Origin: Takakia lepidozioides | Lineage: Eukaryota > Streptophyta > Takakiopsida > Takakiales > Takakiaceae | Length of the DNA: 64,000 nucleotides | Direction of reading: 5' to 3' | NCBI GenBank assembly: GCA_030704615.1 | Contig: CM060731.1 | Location: 55,780,256-55,844,255 of the forward strand | Shown here: positions 56,705 through 64,000 of the stretch, piece after piece | Layout of the letters: the number at the start of each line of letters is the position of its first letter | How positions within the stretch are numbered: position 1 is the first letter of the stretch | Made by a program: the position numbers and the translations under genes | The notes under the pieces: generated by a model | What the model was told of the DNA's origin: nothing | The model's input: the letters and a program-made list of their open reading frames with translations, nothing else | Database searches by the model: none

Positions 56705-57855
56705 GTGTGGGGCAGTGACAGGCTGTGGCAAGCTGTGACGGGCTGTGACGGGCTGTGTCAGGCTGTGGCGAGCTGTGACGGGCTGTGACGGGCTGTGACA
56801 GGCTGTGCCCTGTGCCCTGTGGGGCTGTGACGGGCTGTGTCAGGCTGTGACAGGCTGTGCCCAGTGGCCTTTTGGGGCTGTGACGGGCTGTGCGGGGCTG
56901 TGACAGGCTGTGCCCTGAGGCCTGTGGGGCTGTGACGGGCTGTGACAGGCTGTGCCCATGGCCTTTGGGGCTGTGATGGGCTGTGAGGGGCTGTGACAGG
57001 CCGTGCCCGAGGCCTTTGAAGCTGTGACAGGCTGTGATGGGCTGTGACAGGCTGTGCCTGTGCCCTGTGGGGCTGTGACGGGCTGTGTCAGGCTGTGACA
57101 GGCTGTGCCCAGTGGCCTTTTGGGGCTGTGACGGGCTGTGCGGGGCTGTGACAGGCTGTGCCCTGAGGCCTGTGGGGCTGTGACGGGCTGTGACAGGCTG
57201 TGCCCATGGCCTTTGGGGCTGTGATGGGCTGTGAGGGGCTGTGACAGGCCGTGCCTGAGGCCTTTGCGGCTGTGATGGGCTGTGAGGGGCTGTGACAGGC
57301 CGTGCCTGAGGCCTTTGAGGCTGTGACGGGCTGTGAGGGGCTGTGACAGGCCGTGCCCATGGCCCTTGGGGCTGTGACGGGCTGTGAGGGGCTGTGACGG
57401 GCTGTGAGGGGCTGTGACAGGCCGTGCCTAAGGCCTTTGAGGCTGTGACGGGCTGTGAGGGGCTGTGACAGGCCGTGCCCATGGCCTTTGGGGCTGTGAC
57501 GGGCTGTGAGGGGCTGTGACAGGCCGCGCCTGAGGCCTTTGGGGCTGTGACGGGCTGTGACAGGCCGTGCCTGAGGCCTTTGGGGCTGTGATGGGCTGTG
57601 ACAGGCCGTGCCTGAGGCCTTTGAGGCTGTGACGGGCTGTGAGGGGCTGTGACAGGCTGTACCCATGGCCTTTGGGGCTGTGACGGGCTGTGAGGGGCTG
57701 TGACAGGCCGCGCCTGAGGCCTTTGGGGCTGTGACGGGCTGTGAGGGGCTGTGACAGGCTGTGCCTGAGGCCTTTGAGGCTGTGACGAGCTGTGAGGGGC
57801 TGTGACAGGCTGTGCCCAGTGGCCTGTGGGACTGTGACGGCTGTGACCAGTGAGC
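56705..57855. repeat. GC-rich minisatellite with higher-order structure
   Basis: About 1.15 kb built from a 10-11-bp word GGCTGTGA(C/G)GG, grouped into units of roughly 50 bp ending GTGCC(T/C)GAGGCCTTTG. A block of about 207 bp (56809-57015) is repeated almost exactly at 57050-57256. Two long minus-strand frames span the array (277 and 286 residues of SPSQPVTAP-type repeats). They arise because the period avoids stops, and I do not call them genes. Confidence 0.9.
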
Positions 57856-58222
57856 TGTGTGGGCCTGTGCTGGTCTGTAGTGGCCCGTGTTGACCTGTGG
57901 ATGGCCTATGCTGACTCGTGGAGGCACTGGTGGACTAAGGACTGGCATGTGGTCTGGAAGGCCGAATTTTGAAGCTCGTGGAGGGCGGTTTGAGGAGTAT
58001 CTTCATGATATTCCCATGGTCATGCAAGTTCAGGTGTAGGCTATGTTAGGAACTTAGTATTCCAAACCATAAGCCGCAACAGGTTCTCTACCCGGTTACC
58101 TTGTGGAGAGGGGGTTAGGGACATGTTCATGACCGGTTGAGTGTCAACACGGAGGTGCCACTAGTTGCTGGGGACAGTGCGGTTCGAGCACTAGCGATAC
58201 TAGTGGGTACACGAGACGAGGT

Positions 58223-60885
58223 GTGCGGTTTAGGCCACCTTCACCTCCTGTGTCTTCCACGGAAGGTTCTGATTCGGATTGTGAATCAGGAGGGCTCATA
58301 CCGGCGGTGCAAGTTGTTTCTTTGCCATTATTGTGGGACACAATGGAGGAGATGTATGGAGCTACCAAGGGGCCACGAAGGTACTCTGGGCGGTGGGCAC
58401 CATTGAGTTGGATGATTTTATCCAAGAGTTTGATAGTTGGTGTGATTTGCAGCAAATGCGCAATCCACAACTATTTACGCCGTTCATGGCATGGAAAGGG
58501 CTGTTTCAGCACCTTGAGGGGCCGCCTATGGATGATTACCATGAGTTCAGGCGGGGGCATGAGGTTGAGATCGAGGAGTGGAGGATGTACTGGTCACCCG
58601 ACTATGTCTCCATCACTAGGGGCACTAGAGCCACGAGGGCAGTGGCTACACCTGCCGCTGCACCGGCAGCTTCAGCAAGCAGCAGTGGGACTGGTGGTAC
58701 AGTAGCTACGACGTCCACCCAAGCCACTACCGCACCAGCACTAGCACCTGTGCCTGCCTTCAACCCTGTTGTGGAGTTCTTCGAAGAGTTGAGAGGGAAC
58801 TACCAAGGGGTGAGGACAGAGAAGTTGCGGAGCTTGCAAGAGTTCCAACGGAAGCCGACCGAGAGCTTGAGGGAGGCTTTCACTCGCATGAGGCGCTTGA
58901 TAAATGTAACCCAAGGGGTTACGGAAGCTCAGGCAGTCCAATTCTGGTATGGGATATTGGACAAGGAGCTGAGGAGAAGGGTGCGGGATGCAACTCTCCT
59001 ACAAGCGGCCCAACCCACCTTAGCAAATGTGTTTTTGCTGGCAGAGCGGATAGAGCTCAACATGGTGGAGGAACGAGTGGTCATGGTGGGATTTGCTAAG
59101 GAGACACCACGGGGTAGTGGTGCTCCTAGCCAACCACTACCTCAACGTGCTCAAGGCAACAAGGGGGCTCAGGTGAAGCTCAGGGAAGGGCAGAGAGGAC
59201 CTCAAATGCAGGGGTCTCTCCCTTCATTTGCTGGCCAACAACGGGCGGATGTGGTGTGCTGGACATGTGGAGGACCCCATGTCAAGAAGGATTGCCCAGA
59301 GGGAGGCAAAGGGTCGGCACATGCACAGCCTGCACAGTTGCAGTGTGGGCATTGTGGCAAGCACGGGCATGGAGAGGCCCAGTGTTATAGTTTGCATCCT
59401 GAGTTGCGCCCAGGCCAGTTCCAAGGGAACAATGGTGGCCGGGGGCGAGGTGGAGCAGCCCAGAGAGGACGAGGTGGCCAGCCACGAGGCCAAGGGCAAG
59501 CTCAACGTGGCCAAGGACGCGGAGGTCAGGGTGTTGACCAAGGCATGGCCAACCGGCTTCAGCAGCTAGAGCAGAGGCTCGCTGCCATGGCTACAGCTCA
59601 GGTGGTACCGGCTCTAAGGCCGGATGGTCCACCTCCTGCTCCTGAGGGAGGAGATATGGGAGGCATGGGATTCATGTGTGGAGCAGCACTACCACTAGTG
59701 CAGGTGGAGTCTGCTGCAGCCGTGACTCGAGGAGCAGCACGAGTTCCTGAGCCACGAGGTGCAGAGGTGGAGTTGGATCCACAGCGTGGGGAGGCAAGCC
59801 GTCAGGCTAGGCTTCCTCAGTCATTCACATTGGCGGAGACAGTGTCGACGCCATCCATGGCACCTAGTTCTCGCCCGACTGTTACCGAGGCGGAGGTTAC
59901 TATGCCATTGGGGAGAGCTACACGGGTAGCACCACTACCTAGTGTTGCCAAGGCTACGGCAGCTAGTGTGCTGCTAGGAGCGGCCACATCTGTGTGCCAG
60001 GCTCCATTGTTCTCGGCTACCATGATTGCGACGCCGGGGGTAAGACCAGCTGAGGTGTTCAGGCTGGCAGCTACACTCTGTGAGAGTGGGGAGGTTACTT
60101 CATCTTCTGCGGAGATAGTAGGAGGTGTAGTGCCGGAGGGATCCTCGGATTTGAGGGTCAAGACTGCCACGGCGGCGCCATGGCAAGCTGCAGCTGCCAG
60201 ATTGATGGAGCTGCCAGCTAGGCCAGCCATTGAGCGCGCCATGGTGACACCTGGAGTTGTCATGTTAGACAACCAGGATGGCATTTTCTGTTTGAGTGGA
60301 CCGGCAGGCAAGAGGTACCGGCCACTGCGAGTCTTGTTGGACTCGGGAGCTCAGCCACTGATGCTGGGCAGAGCTGCTATTGCAGGCTTGGGCCTCACGG
60401 AGGCGGATATGGAGCCTTGTCCTTTCCAGATACAGACGTCTCTGGGAGGATCGGAGCAGGCTCGGGGCATGACACGGCATGAGTTGGCTATCAGACTACG
60501 GCCGGATCACCCTACAGATGGCTCAGTGATGCGAGCCAAGGCCATTGTGACAGACGCAGTCTCATACGATGTCCTGGTTGGTGGGGCAGTGTTGTACCCC
60601 ATGGGCTTCACCCTGGATTTTTGGGAGGAGTCAGCTTCCTATAGGCCTGCATGGCAGTCAGGGGAGGGCCGGCGTGTGCAGCTCCCTGTGACGTTCATAG
60701 GAGGAGTTGCGGTTGCCCAGCGAGGCAAGATGCCGACACTAGCAGCATTCACAGCGGCAGTGAGTTGGCCTAGAGAGTTGCTTGAGGGCAATGCTCATTC
60801 AGAGGATGTACCACCTCCGGGAGAGCAGGATGACATGTATGGTATGGCGGAGTTGCCTACCATGGTTGCTCAGACTCCATTGTGA
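58223..60885 (+). CDS. Gag-protease of a methyltransferase-bearing Ty3-type element
   Basis: The main frame starts at about 58333 and runs 850 codons. An upstream piece in another frame (58223-58380, with SSTEGSDSDCESGG) is probably the original N-terminus, lost by a frameshift near 58375. Residues about 20-300 form a Gag core (WYGILDKELRRRVRD; LANVFLLAERIELNM). Then come two zinc knuckles, CWTCGGPHVKKDC and CGHCGKHGHGEAQC, an RGG/GRG-rich RNA-binding tail, and an Ala/Pro-rich spacer. The aspartic protease follows with VLLDSGAQPLMLGRAA and YDVLVGGAVLYPMG. A TGA at 60883 ends the frame; the second copy has TGG at that place. The frame before it is clean, which suggests a fairly young element. 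Confidence 0.85.
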
Positions 60886-62080
60886 GGCACGAGCAAGGAT
60901 TTGCAGCGGGATGCTAATCGACGGTGCAACAAGCCTGGGTGGAGGCTTTTGTACCGTCAGGAGAGGAGGAGAGTGTGGGGATTGCACCAGGACCACCTCA
61001 ATTGTCTCCATTGGACACCACACCTATTGTGTGGCAGTCTCCGGATGAAGGCATTTGTCTTCTGGACTTGTTTGGCGGGATCAGCACCGGATTGGCTGCT
61101 GTGTTACAGCAGGTGTACGAGTTCGACATTACCTGTATGTGGAGAGGGATGAGACTGCACGACGCGTTTCACTTCGCCATGTTGCTCAGTTGGTGCAGCG
61201 GTACCCTGAGTTGTTGTCGGTGTCTGCAATTCGTGGATATCAGCAGGCCTTGCCAGCAGACATTTCGTTGCTGGGGGCGCAGGATTTGGAGCGGGTTGGC
61301 TCCATTGATCTGGTAGTGGCAGGTTGGCCCTGCCAAGGGCATTCATCAGCCGGCATGGCAATGGATTGCGAGACTCGAGGTCGGGTCTGTTTTGGGAGAT
61401 GGTGCGGGTTTTGCGCCACTTGCAGCTTCATCAAGCTGTATCTCCAGCATACATCTTGGAGAATGTGCCACTGATGGGCGATTCTCGGGCCAGGGTGATG
61501 GCCAGTGTGCATCAAGTCCGGTCATGGCTTGGGTCAGCAGTGTTGCTAGATGCAGCTACAGTGGGGTCACGGGCTCATCGTCCACGGCTATGGTGGACTA
61601 ACATGATGCCACCCGCACTGCTCAAGCGTGCATTTGATGGGGTGCAGCGGCCAGCACATCTCACAGTGGATAACATTCTGGACACAGGGAGGCAGTCTCA
61701 ACGTGTGAGACACGATGACCGTTCGCCTTTGGCAGTGGTCAACAAGGTGGGTCAACCACGAGCAGCATTACCTACACTGCTCAGCTTCCCAGGATCGCAT
61801 GCTTTCCGGGATAGTGGACCTGGCCTCCTATGGGATGCTCAGTTGCAGCAGTTAGTGGAGCCTAATGCTGACGAGCGTGAGCGGGCAATGGGTTTTACCA
61901 CTGGTACCACGGCGGTGTCGTCTCTTTACTGAGGCATCACGTCGTCAAGTGTTGGGGCAAGCAATGGATCTCAATTGCTTGACCTGGATTATCAGCTTGG
62001 CTCTAGCTGAGCAACGCAGAGTGCGGAATACACTTCCCTCAATGGTCTCTCTGCCTACCGAGATGGTACAGGCAGTGAGT
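60886..62080 (+). pseudogene. DNMT3-like C5-cytosine DNA methyltransferase domain within the retroelement
   Basis: Located between protease and RT. Motif I is CLLDLFGGISTGLAAVL (about 61042-61100). The AdoMet-binding acidic strand is YLYVERDETARR. Motif IV with the catalytic cysteine is VVAGWPCQGHSSAG (about 61315-61355). Next come RDSRSGLFWEMVRVLRHLQ and motif VI AYILENVPLMGD. Motif VIII is SRAHRPRLWWTN, and the C-terminal ERERAMGF...TEASRRQVLGQAM resembles motifs IX-X. The wording LFxGIxTG, GLFxExxRVL and AHRxRxxW points to the DNMT3/DRM side rather than bacterial Dcm. Frameshifts near 61112, 61350 and 61915, and one near 60935, break this copy. Such a domain would methylate cytosines in DNA, possibly the element's own cDNA. 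Confidence 0.85.
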
Positions 62081-62703
62081 GGGGGCGAGCATATGAGGAC
62101 CACGGGGTGCATGCATCCATGGCACACGTGGGAGGTGCTCGAGGTTCAGAGGGAGTTGGCAGCCAAGGCGGCTGTGATGGATGAGGTTGGGGATTCTTCT
62201 CGGGTTGAGGAGGTCCTCAAGGATGAGATGATGGGGCAGGATGAGGCCTTGTCATTGACTGAGCAGGTAGGGAGTACTGCTCAAGAGGTTGCAGCATAGC
62301 AACCACGGGACGCGTCCTCTACCTCTAAGCCCACTGGACTTAAGGTTGTAGTTACGGAGGACAATTGGGAGCCTGACATTGGACCCATTGTCACCGGAGG
62401 AGAGAGACGACGTATACGGCGGTTCCTGAGGGCTTACAGGAATTGCTTTGCCTTCAGTTTGAAGGACTTGGGAGCACTCAAGGGTCAAGAGATCCGTATT
62501 GAGTTGGCCACTGACACGCCAATCTTTCGGAGACCCTATAGATACAGTGACATGGAGAGGTCTTTGATTCAGATGAGGACTCAAGATCTCTCGGAGGCAG
62601 GTTTGGTGGAGCTCTCTGGTGGAGAGTATGCTTCAGCCACAGTGATGCCAGCCAAGAAGGATGTCTATGGCAATTGGACGGAGAGACGTATGTGCGGTGA
62701 TGT
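62081..62703 (+). pseudogene. Linker and start of Ty3-type reverse transcriptase
   Basis: The frame of the last methyltransferase segment runs on to a TAG at 62297-62299 and then continues in the same frame. It reads ERRRIRRFLRAYRNCFAFSL, ELATDTPIFRRPYRYSDMER, LSEAGLVELSGGEYASATV and MPAKKDVYGNWTERRMCGD, the N-terminal entry of gypsy-type RT. It stops at about 62702, before the catalytic palm motifs, where the second gag copy begins. The same-frame continuity shows the methyltransferase belongs to the polyprotein. Confidence 0.8.
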
Positions 62704-64000
62704 GACATGTCACACACGAGTTCCTGAGCCACGAGGTGCAGAGGTGGAGTTGGATCCACAGCGTGGGGAGGCAAGCCGTCAGGCTAGGCTTCCTCAGTCA
62801 TTCACATTGGCGGAGACAATGTCAACGCCACCCATGGCACCTAGTTCTCGCCCGACTATTACCGAGGCGGAGGGTACTATGCCATTGGGGAGAGCTACAC
62901 GGGCAGCACCACTACCTAGTGTTGCCAAGGCTACGGCAGCTAGTGTGTTGTTAGGAGCGGCCACATCTGTGTGCCAGGCTCCATTGTTCTCGGCTACCAT
63001 GATTGCGACGCCGGGGGTAAGACCAGCTGAGGTGTTCAGGCTGGCAGCTACACTCTGTGAGAGTGGGGAGGTTACTTCATCTTCTGCGGAGATAGTGGGA
63101 GGTGTAGTGCCGGAGGGATCCTCGGATTTGAGGGTCAAGACTGCCACGGCGGCGCCATGGCAAGCTGCAGCTGTCAGGTTGATGGAGCTGCCAGCTAGGC
63201 CAGCCATTGAGCGCGCCATGGTGACACCTGGAGTTGTCATGTTAGACAACCAGGATGGCATTTTCTGTTTGAGTGGACCGACAGGCAAGAGGTACCGGCC
63301 ACTGCGAGTCTTGTTGGACTCGGGAGCTCAGCCACTGATGCTGGGCAGAGCTGCTATTGCAGGCTTGGGCCTCACGGAGGCGGATATGGAGCCTTGTCCT
63401 TTCCAGATACAGACGTCTCTGGGAGGATCGGAGCAGGCTCGGGGCATGACACGGCATGAGTTGGCTATCAGACTACGGCCGGATCACCCTACAGATGGCT
63501 CAGTGATGCGAGCCAAGGCCATTGTGACAGACGCAGTCTCATACAATGTCCTGGTTGGTGGGGCAGTGTTGTACCCCATGGGCTTCACCCTGGATTTTTG
63601 GGAGGAGTCAGCTTCCTACAGGCCTGCATGGCAGTCAGGGGAGGGCCGGCGTGCGCAGCTCCCTGTGACGTTCATAGAAGGAGTTGCGGTTGCCCAGCGA
63701 GGCAAGATGCCGACACTAGCAGCATTCACAGCGGCAGTGAGTTGGCCTAGAGAGTTGCTTGAGGGCAATGCTCATTCAGAGGATGTACCACCTCCGGGAG
63801 AGCAGGATGACATGTATGGTATGGCGGAGTTGCCTACCATGGTTGCTCAGACTCCATTGTGGGGCACGAGCAAGGATTTGCAGTGGGATGCTGATCGACG
63901 GGTCCAACAAGCCTGGGTGGAGGCTTTTGTACCGTCAGGAGAGGAGGAGAGTGTGGGATTGCACCAGGACCACCTCAATTGTCTCCATTGGACACCACAC
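62702..64000 (+). mobile_element. Second copy of the gag-protease region (runs off the window)
   Basis: From 62716 the sequence repeats 59739 onward at a constant offset of 2977 bases with scattered substitutions. It carries the late Gag spacer, the protease (LLDSGAQPLMLGRAA) and the lead into the methyltransferase. It stays open on the plus strand through the position where copy 1 has its TGA (TGG at 63859-63861), with RVQQAWVEAFVPSGEEE following in frame. It has its own one-base loss near 63957. The window ends before motif I. Confidence 0.85.

Noticed and set aside
56649-57948. Two long minus-strand open frames of Ser/Pro/Thr/His-rich repeats
   Set aside because: They follow directly from the minisatellite period, overlap each other in different frames, have no domain and no gene context.
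59817-60311. Minus-strand frame of 164 residues, repeated at 62794-63288
   Set aside because: It is the exact antisense of the gag-protease spacer, and it repeats only because the element is duplicated.
60886-62080. Independent host methyltransferase gene into which a retroelement inserted
   Set aside because: No introns or host-type N-terminal domains are seen; the domain continues in frame into RT, and the second copy leads into it from protease without a stop.

Overview
The window looks like nuclear DNA of a land plant with a large, transposon-rich genome, most likely a fern or another seed-free vascular plant. Three things support this. It holds spliced exons of a chloroplast D1-processing peptidase spread over about 25 kb. 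It holds a PPR-DYW gene of the kind that expands in plants with heavy organellar RNA editing. It also holds an inserted piece of plastid petD whose codons are all in the pre-edited state, with nine apparent C-to-U sites in about 270 bp, including a CGA that editing would turn into the stop. The lineage is an inference; no marker gene fixes it.

Layout. From 1 to 8.8 kb there is a graveyard of truncated elements: Ty3-type gag (minus), Ty1/copia pol (plus), a second Ty3 gag-protease piece (minus), a hAT transposase relic (minus) and the 3' part of a non-LTR element with RNase H (minus). From 8.8 to 10.7 kb lies a non-coding dispersed repeat carrying two oppositely oriented SINE insertions. From 11.5 to 14.0 kb lies a broken PPR-DYW gene with an internal inversion. 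From 15.5 to 19.9 kb lies a full-length LINE of the dominant family, here called LINE-1F. From 20.0 to 44.9 kb the exons of the D1 C-terminal processing peptidase (CTPA) run on the plus strand, and its introns are packed with LINE-1F and a second LINE family (LINE-2F, with a TTTCA-repeat tail). From 45.0 to 50.8 kb lies a second copy of the dispersed repeat, split by a LINE-1F copy that itself carries the petD insertion. From 53.2 to 54.6 kb lies the 5' end of a Ty3-type LTR element with a tRNA-iMet primer-binding site. From 54.6 to 58.0 kb there are tandem repeats, including a GC-rich minisatellite of about 1.15 kb.

The most unusual object is at 58.2-64.0 kb. It is a Ty3/gypsy-type element coding for Gag (two zinc knuckles), an aspartic protease, a DNMT3-like C5-cytosine DNA methyltransferase, and then the start of reverse transcriptase. 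The methyltransferase lies inside the polyprotein between protease and RT. A second, slightly diverged copy of the gag-protease part begins at 62.71 kb and runs off the window. Comparing the two copies suggests that the ancestor read gag-PR-methyltransferase-RT in one frame.

Only CTPA looks like a plausible living host gene, and even there one short PDZ exon could not be confidently located. Nearly everything else is mobile DNA or its remains. LINE boundaries, target-site duplications and empty sites can be read directly in several places and give an insertion order. All calls rest on reading the sequence; no database search was run.
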